From NCBI GenBank assembly GCA_944325415.1, contig CALUZW010000003.1, forward strand, positions 124,001 through 188,000: DNA of 64,000 nucleotides, given 5' to 3'. Position 1 is the first letter of the stretch. Each line of letters opens with the position of its first letter. The notes beneath the pieces were generated by a model. The model was not told the DNA's origin. It ran no database searches and worked only from the letters and a program-made list of their open reading frames with translations. Of this stretch, positions 54,027 through 63,252 are shown in pieces. The position numbers and the translations under genes are program-made. The DNA comes from an uncultured Bacteroidales bacterium (lineage in GTDB: Bacteria > Bacteroidota > Bacteroidia > Bacteroidales > UBA11471).

Positions 54027-55805
54027 ATGAAAAAATTATTATATATAACTTTCTTTTCGCTACTCTTGTTGAATGTATCGACAAGTTGCAACGACCTGTT
54101 CGAAGAGGTACCCTACGACAAACTGTCGGAAAACGCCATCTGGGGTGATGAACTTCTTCTCGACGAATATGTCTTACCCTGGTACCGCAACATGGACGAC
54201 GGCTTCTCCACCTATGTTACTACCATCATGAAAGGCATCGGACGGGAATACGAACCTTGGTATGGCGACCAGCTGACCGTAAGCCGCTCGGAATGGTACA
54301 ACGCCGACTACGGCGACATTCTTCGCAGCAGCCAACAGGAGCTTACCACCCGTGGCCGCACCAAGTGGAGTTCCTATTATACCCAATTACGGTCTATCAA
54401 CGTACTGTTTCAGAACGCCGACCAGATTCCGGATGGCGACCACAAACAACGGGTACTGGGTGAGGCTCACTTTTTCAGGGCCTACTACTATTACCTGCTG
54501 CTGCGCATGTACGGAGCGCCCATTATCCTCACCGAGCCCTACGACCCGCTCACCGATACCCGGCAACTCACCCGTGCCACCTATGAAGAGACGGTCAATT
54601 TCATTGCCTCCGAAGCCGACAAGGCAGCAGCGCTGCTTGATGCCTACATACCGGAGATCGAAGCAGGGCGTGCTTCCAAAGGAGCCGCATTCATGCTCAA
54701 AGCCAAGACCTACTTCTGGGCTGCCGGCGTGAAGTTCCAGAACCGCACCGAGTCGTATCTCGGCTTCCCCGACGACCGCACCGACCGCATGTACACCCTG
54801 GCGGCCAATGCCTACGACTCACTCATGGCTCTCAACCAGTATGAGCTGATACAAATTGCCGAGACCACACAGGAGGGTATCGCCGAAGCCTATCACAACA
54901 TATTCCTGACCAAGAACAGCCGGGAGTCGATATGGGAGGTACAACACAGCGACGACGGAAACTTCGATACCGAGTTTGGCCACAAGCTCGACCGCGAGAC
55001 CGCTCCCCCCTCGTGCTACGGCACATTTGCAGCCTATGTACCCACCCAGAACCACGTCGATGAATACCGCACCGTGAGCGGACAGCCCATCGAGACGGCT
55101 ACCGACTACGACGAGAACAACCCTTACCTCAACCGCGACTACCGTTTCTACGCCAACGTACTCTACGACGGCTGCTCGTTCAAGGGGAAGACGCTCGAAA
55201 TACATTACGTCTACGACCGCCCCGGAGGCAGCTATACCCGCGGTGCCGACCTCACGGCCTACGGCTCGTCGGAGCAGGCCACCTACACCCGCACCGGCTA
55301 CTACATGAAAAAGTTTGTCAACGAGTCGCAGCAAATCGACAACGACGACACCTATGCCAGCAGCCAGAACTGCATTATCTGGCGCTATGCCGAGGTGTTG
55401 CTCGACTATGCCGAGATTGACTTCAAACAGGGACGTGTCGGCGATGCCATGGACAAGCTCAACGAGATACGCCGCCGCGTGCACATGCCCGAATATACCT
55501 CGATAACCTGGGACGACATCGTAAACGAGCGCCGCGTGGAACTGGCCTTCGAGAAGTCGACCTATTGGGACCTCCTGCGCTGGGGCATCGCCGAGGAGAA
55601 GATGAGCGGAAGCACCAACCCCCTCCGCGGCGTGAACATATACAAATACCAGGACGGCAGCCCCACGGTCTACCGCGAGAAAACGGTCAACGGCACCGAC
55701 AACACGGTGCGCTACTTCCGCGAAATGCAGTACTACTGGCCCATACCCTGGGACGAGATACGCCGCCACGGCATTCCGCAAAATCCGCAATGGCTCGAAA
55801 TGTAA
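54027..55805 (+). CDS. SusD/RagB-family lipoprotein, protease-linked locus
   Basis: A 592-residue protein with lipoprotein signal MKKLLYITFFSLLLLNVSTS then CNDLFEE, lipidated at residue 21. SusD features: EVPYDKLSENAIWGDELLLDEY at the start, VLGEAHFFRAYYYYLLLRMYG near 140, and VNERRVELAFEKSTYWDLLRWG near 500, with a C-terminal KYQDGSPTVY and WPIPWDEIRR. It is somewhat longer than the pectate-locus SusD. It follows the transporter by 17 nt. It should cap that barrel at the cell surface and bind the substrate. Confidence 0.93.
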   Translation: MKKLLYITFFSLLLLNVSTSCNDLFEEVPYDKLSENAIWGDELLLDEYVLPWYRNMDDGFSTYVTTIMKGIGREYEPWYGDQLTVSRSEWYNADYGDILRSSQQELTTRGRTKWSSYYTQLRSINVLFQNADQIPDGDHKQRVLGEAHFFRAYYYYLLLRMYGAPIILTEPYDPLTDTRQLTRATYEETVNFIASEADKAAALLDAYIPEIEAGRASKGAAFMLKAKTYFWAAGVKFQNRTESYLGFPDDRTDRMYTLAANAYDSLMALNQYELIQIAETTQEGIAEAYHNIFLTKNSRESIWEVQHSDDGNFDTEFGHKLDRETAPPSCYGTFAAYVPTQNHVDEYRTVSGQPIETATDYDENNPYLNRDYRFYANVLYDGCSFKGKTLEIHYVYDRPGGSYTRGADLTAYGSSEQATYTRTGYYMKKFVNESQQIDNDDTYASSQNCIIWRYAEVLLDYAEIDFKQGRVGDAMDKLNEIRRRVHMPEYTSITWDDIVNERRVELAFEKSTYWDLLRWGIAEEKMSGSTNPLRGVNIYKYQDGSPTVYREKTVNGTDNTVRYFREMQYYWPIPWDEIRRHGIPQNPQWLEM

Positions 55806-55842
55806 AAGAATTGATTATTAACCCTATAAAAAAAGATTGTCT

Positions 55843-56760
55843 ATGAAAAAAATCGTTACACTTGCACTGCTTTTTGCAGGCGGACTCACCTCATCCGCCT
55901 ACGCACAAGGCAACCTCTTCACCCCGGCCGACTGCGATGCCAACGGCTGGTTGTGGTTCGACACCCAGGCCAAAATCGACAAATATGTGGGCGAGGCCAA
56001 CAGCGACAAGCTCATCAAAATGATACCAGGCGCTGCCGTTGAAGTAGAGCCCGATATTTTCGAGCCGGTCAACAGCACCGCCTCACCCACCGTTTACGGA
56101 GCCGGCACTGACGGTTATCTGCCGGGAGTTGACTCCACCGGGGCTACATTAGGAGCCGATGCCAAACAAGGCGCCATCGTACTGGCTCCGGCATCACCCT
56201 ACACCTCGTTCAACGGCGGAAGCATTCTCCTCCACCTGCCCTCGTGCTATCACCTCGAAGTATTTCTCTCGGCCGAAACGTCTATCCGTCCGGCCTTGAA
56301 GGGTGGTTTTGGAGAGTTGGGAACCATCGACTGCGCCAATATAAAATCATTCATTTTCCTCCCATATCACGGGGCCGGACAATGTACCTGGGAAGTACAG
56401 GACATTGAAAATGGCAGCGGATTCAAACTCAACCAGCAACAGCCTGTAACCGCACAAATCCTCAACGGAAACCAGAGCAAAGCCGAAATGTATGTGCATG
56501 GCATAAAAGTGCAGGTTTACGGCGAAGGTGCCGGCATTAGCGGCACGGCCAGCGATGCCGAAGGTATCAACATCGCCCAGACAGGCCGTTTCATCTCCCT
56601 CTCGCGTGAGGCCGATGTAAATGTCTACAATGCCGCCGGTAAGGTGGTGCTCTCGACCCGTGCCGAAGCACTCGACCTCGGTGCGCTGGGTACCGGGCTC
56701 TACATCGTTCAGGCCCGCGACGCCCAAGCCGTAGCAACTCAGAAAGTGCTGATTCCCTAA
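55843..56760 (+). CDS. Secreted protein with type IX sorting tail, SusCD-linked
   Basis: A 305-residue protein from the ATG at 55843; a TTG two codons earlier is unlikely. Signal peptide to about residue 22 (SSAYAQG). The main part (about 25-230) is beta-rich, with FTPADCDANGWLWFD and FNGGSILLHLPSCYHLEVFL, of no family I recognise; it could be a carbohydrate- or ligand-binding module. The last 70 residues (READVNVYNAAGKVVL to GTGLYIVQARDAQ) are a clear type IX sorting domain of the type A kind. It is 37 nt after susD, and an intrinsic terminator follows. I infer a surface binding protein for this locus. Confidence 0.8.
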   Translation: MKKIVTLALLFAGGLTSSAYAQGNLFTPADCDANGWLWFDTQAKIDKYVGEANSDKLIKMIPGAAVEVEPDIFEPVNSTASPTVYGAGTDGYLPGVDSTGATLGADAKQGAIVLAPASPYTSFNGGSILLHLPSCYHLEVFLSAETSIRPALKGGFGELGTIDCANIKSFIFLPYHGAGQCTWEVQDIENGSGFKLNQQQPVTAQILNGNQSKAEMYVHGIKVQVYGEGAGISGTASDAEGINIAQTGRFISLSREADVNVYNAAGKVVLSTRAEALDLGALGTGLYIVQARDAQAVATQKVLIP

Positions 56761-56788
56761 CCGATTCGCATACTCATGACAAGAACAG

Positions 56789-56826
56789 GAAGGCTGTGAG
56801 CGGGTCTCCGCTCACAGCCTTCTCTG
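56789..56826 (+). terminator. Terminator of the protease-SusCD operon
   Basis: AAGGCTGTGAGCGG pairs with CCGCTCACAGCCTT around GTCT, followed by CTCT, 29 nt past the stop. The U-run is weak but the stem is strong. Confidence 0.75.
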
Positions 56827-56929
56827 CACCTGACGTTCTCCACAGGAGGCTGTGGCGCCAATCGGCAACCGCCGCCACTCCGAGAGAAAAAATCCCCTCA
56901 CACAACCATGAAAACTTCGGCAGCACCTC

Positions 56930-56959
56930 TTGCTGCGACATTTAGTTTTTATATATTTG
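56930..56959 (+). promoter_or_regulatory. Promoter of the M6-type metalloprotease gene
   Basis: TTG (56930-56932), a 19-nt spacer and TATATTTG (56952-56959). The leader is about 20 nt to the ATG at 56984. Confidence 0.6.
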
Positions 56960-56983
56960 CAAGACATTCAAACACTGACTACT

Positions 56984-59509
56984 ATGAAAAGATGGATTCT
57001 TCTCACCCTTACCCTTCTCGCGCTGGCACCCGTCATACAGGCCGCAGAGAAAAATAAAGGCGACCTGAGCAACCTGGTCGTGTTCCTGCGTTTCGCCAAC
57101 GAAGGCGACACCCTCTTCGAGAAACCGCTCTCGCACTACGAAGCCCTCTTCAACGACTCGACAGCAGGAGCCAACTCGGTCTACAACTACTTCAAGGAGG
57201 CCTCCTACAACCAGCTCTACTGGCGCAGCCTCTTCTACCCGGCAGCCGATGCCGAGGGGCACATCGTCTCCTACCAGGCACAGAACCCGCGCGGGTATTA
57301 TGAAAAATATTCCAGCATCAACCCCGACGGCTATGTCGACGACGCACTCGGAGCTAACAAACTGGCCCGGGAGCAGAAACTCGTGAAGGAACTCACCGAC
57401 TACCTCAATACCATCATTCCCGCCGACGCACCTATCGATGCCGACGGCAACGGCGTAGTCGACAACCTCTGCATCATCATAAGCGGCCGTTCGGCCATCG
57501 GCAGCAGCCATCTGCTGTGGCCCCACCGCTCGCAGCTCTACACCCAGGAAGGCTCGATACAGGGAAAGAAAGTGAGCGAGTATATCATGCTCTTCGACGA
57601 TGCCAACGGTTTCGGGCCGATGGTAACGCCTCTCGAAATCAACACCGGTGTGCTGTGCCACGAGATGTCGCACACGCTCGGCACCTACGACCTCTACCAT
57701 GGCAGTGCGCGCACCGACCTCAACCCCATCGGGGTGTGGGACCTCATGTCGGACAACCTCACCGTACCGCAGCACATGAGTGCCTACACCAAATACAAAT
57801 ACGGCAAATGGCTCGACGAGATACCCGAGATATCGGAGCCCGGCACCTACACGCTGAACCCGCTCAACACGCCCAGCCGCGAAAACATCGCCTACAAGAT
57901 ATGCCCCACGGGTTCGGACCAGTATTTCGTGGTGGAATACCGCAAGAAAGAGGGATTCGACGCCGGACTGCCCGAGTCGGGCCTGCTCGTCTACCGGGTA
58001 GACCCGCGCTACACGGGCAACAATGCCTACGACGGCAGCTCCAAGTTTGACGAGCTCTACCTCTTCCGTCCCGGCGGTACGACAACCACCGACGGCAACA
58101 TCGAGAAAGCCGCATTCAGCGCCGAGAGCGGCCGCACGGCATTCGGCGGTGAGGCCGAGGAGAAACCCTTCTATACCAACGGCGAGACCGCCCGCTTTGC
58201 CATCGGAAACGTATCGACCTGCGGCGAGACCCTCACCTTCGACCTGCTGCCCGTAGCCTCGCGCATCTACCTGCCCAGCGATACCGTAGTCGTAGCCGGA
58301 AACAGCGGCAGCAGCACGGCCATCACCGTAGAGGCCGACACCTCGTGGCAGATAGCCTCGGTACCCGAATGGCTCGACATCGCTCCGTTGCAAGGACACA
58401 CGGGCAAGACGACACTGGTCATCACCACCCGTTCGAAGAACGAGACAGCAGCCTCACGTTATGCCGACATCACCCTGAATGCCATCGATGAAGCCGGCGT
58501 CTCGGCCACGCTCACCGTGGCCCAGGCTTCGGGTCAGATACTGGCCCCGTCGGGACTCGCTGCTACGGTAACGGGAGAGGGTGTCGAACTCACATGGTCG
58601 GCTCCGGTGTCGGGCGAAACCGTCCTGAGTGAAGATTTTGAAAATGCCGCCTCGGTGGCCAACTGGACCATTCGTCACGACTCGCAGAATCCCAAACAGT
58701 GGATACACGCTGCTGCCGACAAAAACACCGAAACTGCCGACGGCTCATACGCCATGAAACTCGAAGCAGACTGGGACTACATGCACCAGGACGAGTGGCT
58801 CATCTCCCCCACCTTTGCCCAGGGGGCACGGCTCTCTTTCCACTCCAAGTCGATAGCTCCGCAGAAAAACAATGCTCACAACTTCTACCATGTGCTGGTA
58901 AGCTCCGACAATGGTGAATCGTGGGTGATTCTCTACGACCTGAAAACGCAAAGCACGGCCGTGAACGTCTACGAAGAGATTGTGCTCGACCTCACCCCTT
59001 ATCTCTCCGACGCGATGCGCATCGCCTTCCGCGGCTACGACGATAACGACCAGGGCCTCTCCTACTGGTGGATTGTCGACGACATATCGGTATACCCCAC
59101 CGCCGACCTCTCTACGGTTACCGGCTACAACATCTACCGCAACGGCGTGAAGATTGCCACCGTTGCAGAGTGCAGCTACACCGACCTTCTCGCACCCGAA
59201 GGTGAGGTTTCCTACCAGATTTCGGCCCTCACGGCCAATGGCGAGACGGCTCTCTCAGCCCCGGTTGTCATCGACATGAGCGGAATGGCCCCAACCGGTG
59301 CAGAGCGGACAACAGCCTATTACGACACGCATAGCCGGCGGCTGATGGTACCGGGTGCCACACGTGTGGTTATTACTGGCATCGACGGGCGCAGCACAGT
59401 GCTTACAGCCCCGGCCGGATATATCGACCTCGGCGAATGGCCCACCGGCCTCTATGTGGCCCGCATATCGACAGGCCAGTCGGTGACGATAGTCAAATTC
59501 CTCCGCTAA
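56984..59509 (+). CDS. M6-family metalloprotease with BACON-like, adhesin and type IX sorting domains
   Basis: An 841-residue protein from the ATG at 56984, with signal peptide MKRWILLTLTLLALAPVIQA. The M6 catalytic domain (about 30-400) has LVVFLRFANEGD at its start and HEMSHTLGTYDLYH near residue 226, a HExxH zinc site with intact Glu. Then a BACON-like domain (about 430-520, with ADTSWQIASVPEWLDI), a cleaved-adhesin/MAM-like domain (SEDFENAASVANWTIRHD) with WWIVDDISVYP, a fibronectin III-like stretch (VTGYNIYRNGVKIATV), and a sorting tail ending in GLYVARISTGQSVTIVKFLR. It should be exported by the type IX system and anchored or released at the surface. Confidence 0.92.
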   Translation: MKRWILLTLTLLALAPVIQAAEKNKGDLSNLVVFLRFANEGDTLFEKPLSHYEALFNDSTAGANSVYNYFKEASYNQLYWRSLFYPAADAEGHIVSYQAQNPRGYYEKYSSINPDGYVDDALGANKLAREQKLVKELTDYLNTIIPADAPIDADGNGVVDNLCIIISGRSAIGSSHLLWPHRSQLYTQEGSIQGKKVSEYIMLFDDANGFGPMVTPLEINTGVLCHEMSHTLGTYDLYHGSARTDLNPIGVWDLMSDNLTVPQHMSAYTKYKYGKWLDEIPEISEPGTYTLNPLNTPSRENIAYKICPTGSDQYFVVEYRKKEGFDAGLPESGLLVYRVDPRYTGNNAYDGSSKFDELYLFRPGGTTTTDGNIEKAAFSAESGRTAFGGEAEEKPFYTNGETARFAIGNVSTCGETLTFDLLPVASRIYLPSDTVVVAGNSGSSTAITVEADTSWQIASVPEWLDIAPLQGHTGKTTLVITTRSKNETAASRYADITLNAIDEAGVSATLTVAQASGQILAPSGLAATVTGEGVELTWSAPVSGETVLSEDFENAASVANWTIRHDSQNPKQWIHAAADKNTETADGSYAMKLEADWDYMHQDEWLISPTFAQGARLSFHSKSIAPQKNNAHNFYHVLVSSDNGESWVILYDLKTQSTAVNVYEEIVLDLTPYLSDAMRIAFRGYDDNDQGLSYWWIVDDISVYPTADLSTVTGYNIYRNGVKIATVAECSYTDLLAPEGEVSYQISALTANGETALSAPVVIDMSGMAPTGAERTTAYYDTHSRRLMVPGATRVVITGIDGRSTVLTAPAGYIDLGEWPTGLYVARISTGQSVTIVKFLR

Positions 59510-59519
59510 AAACAATTTT

Positions 59520-59549
59520 GCCCGTGCCGCAGGAAGATGCGGCACGGGC
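59520..59549 (+). terminator. Terminator of the M6-type protease gene
   Basis: GCCCGTGCCGCA and TGCGGCACGGGC form a 12-bp stem, followed by TCCTTC, 11 nt after the stop. Confidence 0.8.
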
Positions 59550-59555
59550 TCCTTC

Positions 59556-59600
59556 AAAAAAAAGCGAAGCCGCTGCGACATGTTCGCAGCGGCTTCGCTT
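59556..59600 (-). terminator. Terminator of tRNA-Leu
   Basis: Minus strand AGCGAAGCCGCTGCGA pairs with TCGCAGCGGCTTCGCT, followed by eight T (59563-59556). It begins 5 nt from the tRNA 3' end. Confidence 0.88.
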
Positions 59601-59604
59601 TATG

Positions 59605-59686
59605 TGCGGATGATAGGACTCGAACCTACACGACTTTCGTCACCAGATCCTAAGTCTGGCGTGGCTACCAATTACACCACATCCGC
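59605..59686 (-). tRNA. tRNA-Leu (UAG)
   Basis: An 82-nt class II tRNA: acceptor GCGGATG/CATCCGC with A73, anticodon stem CCAGA/TCTGG around CTTAGGA (anticodon TAG), a long variable arm (TGACGAAAGTCG) and T loop TTCGAGT. CCA is not encoded. A TACCTTTG -7 box lies at 59709-59702, with ATTG (59733-59730) 20 nt upstream. Confidence 0.94.
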
Positions 59687-59701
59687 AGGTAGCAGACTTC
59701 G

Positions 59702-59733
59702 CAAAGGTACACGAAGTTTGTGAATTAGGCAAT
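59702..59733 (-). promoter_or_regulatory. Promoter of tRNA-Leu
   Basis: ATTG, 20-nt spacer and TACCTTTG fit the Bacteroidetes pattern. Confidence 0.6.
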
Positions 59734-59766
59734 ACATCGGCTGTTTTTTTAGATGCTCACACCGGG

Positions 59767-62235
59767 TTACTCCCTATAATAGACCCGTTTCACCCGCGAC
59801 GATACCGAGGTAAGTATCTCATAGGGAATGGTTCCGAGCCAGCCGGCCAACTCTTCGACGGGGAGTTGCTCGCCGAATATCTCGACCCTGTCGCCCTCCT
59901 TGCAGTCGATACCGGTTACATCGATAAGGGTTACATCCATACAGATATTTCCTACGATGGGAGCGCGTTTGCCATTGACAACGACGCAGCCCCGGCCGTT
60001 TCCGAGATGCCGGTCGTAGCCGTCGGCATATCCGATGGGTATGGCAGCGATGCGCGAGGGACGGGAAAGCAGTCCGCGACGACTGTACCCCACCGTCTCA
60101 CCGGCCTCCAAATCGCGGATTTGAAGAATGGTCGTTTTCAACGAACTGACGGTGCGCAAACCGCTGTTGTCGCCATAGGGCGATACCCCGTAAAGACCAA
60201 TACCGAGGCGCACGGCATCGAACTGATAGTCGGTAAAGCGGGTTATACCGGCCGTGTTGAGGATATGACGCAGCACCCGATGGGGTGAAGCGGCCTGCAC
60301 GGCATCGGCACAGCGGGAGAAGAGGGCTATCTGCCGGTAGGTATAGTCGTCGAAGCAGGCCTCATCGCTCCCGGCAAAATGCGAGAATACCGAGCGGGCC
60401 GAGAGGGTATCTTGCGACGAAAGGCGCTCGGCCAGCAAAGGCATATCTTTCTCTTCGAAGCCGAGGCGGTGCATGCCCGAGTCTATCTTTATGTGTACGG
60501 GGTAATGCAGCAATCCCTGACGACGTGCCTCGACAAGCAGGGCATCGAAGAGCTTGAAACTGTACACCTCGGGTTCAAGGTCGTAGCGGAAGAGCGTGTG
60601 AAAACTCGACATCTCGGGATTCATCACCATGATGGGCATCGTAATGCCCTGTTTGCGCAACTCGGCACCCTCGTCGGCCACCGCCACGGCAAGACAATCA
60701 CAACCACGGTCTTGCAGCGTCTTGGCCAACTCATAGGAGCCGGCACCATAGCCGAAGGCCTTCACCATACATATCACGCGGGTGGTGGGGCGCAACTTCT
60801 CCTTGTAGAAGTTATAGTTGTGAACAACGGCGTCGAGATTGACTTCGAGTATGGTCTCGTGCTGTTTCAGTTCGAGAGCTTCGCATATCGACTCAAAATG
60901 GAACTTCCGGGCCCCCTTTATCAAAATCAGTTCGCGCGAGAAGTGGTCGGCACGGCCCGATTGCAGAAACTCATCGGTTGTGGCATAAAATTCCTTCTCC
61001 ACGTCAAAGAGCGCGGCATGGGCCATGATTTCATAACCGATACCCACCAGCCTCTGTACGCCCTTGCGCCGCACCAGTTCGGACACGCGTTCATACAGTT
61101 CGTCCGAGGGGACACCCGATTGCAGAATATCAGAGAGTATGAGCGTGCGTCGCATCGACTGCGCTGCCGAACGGCGCGACTGAAAATCGAGTGCAATGTC
61201 GAGCGAGTTGATGTCGGAGTTGTAACTGTCGTTGATGAGCAGGCAGTTGTTGATACCCTCTTTTACCTCCATGCGCATGGCAATAGGTTCGAGACGGCTC
61301 ATGCGCCGGGCTATAATCTCCGGGTCGGTGCCGAGGTAGAGCATCACCGCCAGGCAGTGTATGGCATCTTGTATGGCTCCGTCTTCGACAAAAGGTATGG
61401 TGAAACTGCTTTTGGCCCGCAGATAAATATACTCTACATGCGTAGACTGCTCATTTTTCTCAATACGGGAGATATAGAGAGGGGCATCGATGTCGACATG
61501 AGACCAGGCTATCTCGCGGGTGCCCATGCACATCTTGTTGAAGGCCTCCGTCACTACGGGATTGTCGCCATCGTAGATGATAGCATCGGAACGGCGGAAG
61601 AGAGAGAGTTTCTCTTCGCACTTCTCCTGTATCGAGGCAAAGCCCTCCTGGTGCGCTTCGCCCACATTGGTGAGAATACCTACCGTGGGTTGCACGATAG
61701 GTTCGAGGTGGTCCATCTCTCCACTCTTGGATATGCCCACCTCTATCACGGCCAGTTGGGTATGTTCGTCGATTTCCCACACCGAGAGGGGGACGCCTAT
61801 CTGCGAATTGTAACTGCGGGGCGAACGCACCATGGTGTAATCGTCGCACAGGAGCTGGTAGAGCCACTCCTTGACTACGGTCTTGCCATTACTGCCGGCG
61901 ACACCTATCACGGGTATGTGGAAGCGGCGGCGGTGTGCAGCAGCAAGGGTCTGCAACGCCTGCAAGGTATCGGACACAAGCAGGAAATTGGCGTCAGCCA
62001 TCTCTCCGGCATCATCGGGAAGCGTACTTACGACAAAATTGCGCACCCCCTTGCGATAGAGGTCTCCGATATAGCGATGACCGTCGTTACGTTCGGTAAC
62101 AAGAGCAAAAAACAGCGTTTCTTCGGGAAAGGTGAGCGAACGGCTGTCGGTAAGCAACACCGAAACAGAGCCATTCCGGCCGGGAGTGAAATCGGCCCGC
62201 ACAATCTTGGCAATCTCGGTTATATCATATTTCAT
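59767..62235 (-). CDS. Bifunctional MurF ligase / alanine racemase
   Basis: An 822-residue fusion. Residues 1-450 are MurF: LLTDSRSLTFPEETLFFAL, then the ATP loop GVAGSNGKTVVKEW near 112, VIEVGISKSGEMDHL and GILTNVGEAHQEGF. It adds D-Ala-D-Ala to UDP-MurNAc-tripeptide. Residues about 455-822 are the PLP racemase: VNLDAVVHNYNFYKEKL, CMVKAFGYGAGSYEL with the PLP lysine near 491, and IKIDSGMHRLGFEE. It makes D-Ala from L-Ala. Making substrate and using it in one chain is a known Bacteroidetes arrangement. It overlaps the GSCFA gene end by 11 bp. Cytosolic. Confidence 0.95.
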   Translation of the reverse strand: MKYDITEIAKIVRADFTPGRNGSVSVLLTDSRSLTFPEETLFFALVTERNDGHRYIGDLYRKGVRNFVVSTLPDDAGEMADANFLLVSDTLQALQTLAAAHRRRFHIPVIGVAGSNGKTVVKEWLYQLLCDDYTMVRSPRSYNSQIGVPLSVWEIDEHTQLAVIEVGISKSGEMDHLEPIVQPTVGILTNVGEAHQEGFASIQEKCEEKLSLFRRSDAIIYDGDNPVVTEAFNKMCMGTREIAWSHVDIDAPLYISRIEKNEQSTHVEYIYLRAKSSFTIPFVEDGAIQDAIHCLAVMLYLGTDPEIIARRMSRLEPIAMRMEVKEGINNCLLINDSYNSDINSLDIALDFQSRRSAAQSMRRTLILSDILQSGVPSDELYERVSELVRRKGVQRLVGIGYEIMAHAALFDVEKEFYATTDEFLQSGRADHFSRELILIKGARKFHFESICEALELKQHETILEVNLDAVVHNYNFYKEKLRPTTRVICMVKAFGYGAGSYELAKTLQDRGCDCLAVAVADEGAELRKQGITMPIMVMNPEMSSFHTLFRYDLEPEVYSFKLFDALLVEARRQGLLHYPVHIKIDSGMHRLGFEEKDMPLLAERLSSQDTLSARSVFSHFAGSDEACFDDYTYRQIALFSRCADAVQAASPHRVLRHILNTAGITRFTDYQFDAVRLGIGLYGVSPYGDNSGLRTVSSLKTTILQIRDLEAGETVGYSRRGLLSRPSRIAAIPIGYADGYDRHLGNGRGCVVVNGKRAPIVGNICMDVTLIDVTGIDCKEGDRVEIFGEQLPVEELAGWLGTIPYEILTSVSSRVKRVYYRE

Positions 62236-63232
62236 CAGTCTCTAATGTTGCGAGCAGCTGCCGGGCGGCAGTCAACTCTTCGGTTACATCAAAGAAAGCA
62301 TATTTTTTGCGGAAATTTTCGAGTTTAAGAATATTTTGCACGACAAATTTCCGATAGGTTTCGCGGTCGGGAGTCAGCGGCCGGTGACGCAACGCCTGCA
62401 AGAGACGGACCCATTCACGGTTGACCGCACGGGTATTCTCATCGAAATAGGCTTCGGAAAACCGCTCCCACACATAGTCGACAGCCTGCGACGAAGGGTG
62501 GGCCATGTCGGTATCGTAGAAACGATAATCGCGCAACTCGTCAAGCACGATTTCGTAGGCAGGGAAATAATCGCAACGGTCGGGGAAAGTACGGCACAGC
62601 CTGTCGGTAAAGAGAAGCAGGGCGGCCTTACTCAACTGGTTGCCGTGTGCGCCGTCTTTGAGATGCCGCACCGGACTCACGGTAAACCACACCCGCAAAC
62701 GGGGATTGAGGTCAAACAGCCGCCTGAGCAACGGACACCAGGTGTCGTACATCTCGTCGACCGACAGTTGCCTCCGCTCAAAACGGGAGGCAGGCAGCTT
62801 ATGGCAGTTGGCAACGACACGGCCGTCATCGGCCAAGGTATATACCCAAGAGGTGCCCCATGTCAGTATCAGATAGTCGGCCTCGGCCAGCAAGGCCGCA
62901 GCCGGAAGCAGACGGTCGTTGATCTGTTGCAGGCAGAGCGTCTTGTCGGTATGGGAGAAACTCGAATGATGGGAGAAACTGTGCCACAGATTACCGTCGC
63001 GGAAAAGTTCTTCGCCGGAGAAGGGTCTCCCGGTCATCAGACGGTCAACCGATGCAGCGATGGAAAATGGGTTGTACTGGATACCGAAAGGATTGACGTC
63101 GACAGGGAAATGATACTCCCGCAGCCGCGCACCTATATACTCGGCAAAACAAGAGCCGAACAGCATCATGCGGTGATGATGTGTTACGGCTCCTTGTCGG
63201 GCGACTATCGATACAGGAGTGCTCCATTCCAT
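62225..63232 (-). CDS. GSCFA-domain protein
   Basis: A 335-residue protein from the ATG at 63232 (MEWSTPVSIVARQGAVTHHH); the frame extends to 63577 but that part antisense-overlaps the FKBP gene. The family name motif reads MMLFGSCFAEYIGARL near residue 22, followed by VNPFGIQYNPFS and LILTWGTSWVYTLADD, then WFTVSPVRHLKDG. GSCFA domains are SGNH-hydrolase-like; a Ser in GSCF and the Asp/His near the end could be catalytic, but the substrate is unknown. Its end overlaps the start of murF-alr by 11 bp and it lies 20 nt after the FKBP gene. Confidence 0.9.
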   Translation of the reverse strand: MEWSTPVSIVARQGAVTHHHRMMLFGSCFAEYIGARLREYHFPVDVNPFGIQYNPFSIAASVDRLMTGRPFSGEELFRDGNLWHSFSHHSSFSHTDKTLCLQQINDRLLPAAALLAEADYLILTWGTSWVYTLADDGRVVANCHKLPASRFERRQLSVDEMYDTWCPLLRRLFDLNPRLRVWFTVSPVRHLKDGAHGNQLSKAALLLFTDRLCRTFPDRCDYFPAYEIVLDELRDYRFYDTDMAHPSSQAVDYVWERFSEAYFDENTRAVNREWVRLLQALRHRPLTPDRETYRKFVVQNILKLENFRKKYAFFDVTEELTAARQLLATLETDEI

Positions 63233-63252
63233 ACTCCCGAACGTCTTTTGTT

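Noticed and set aside
60379..62328. A 649-codon plus-strand frame opposite murF-alr
   Set aside because: It is a by-product of codon usage. The minus-strand fusion carries both active sites.
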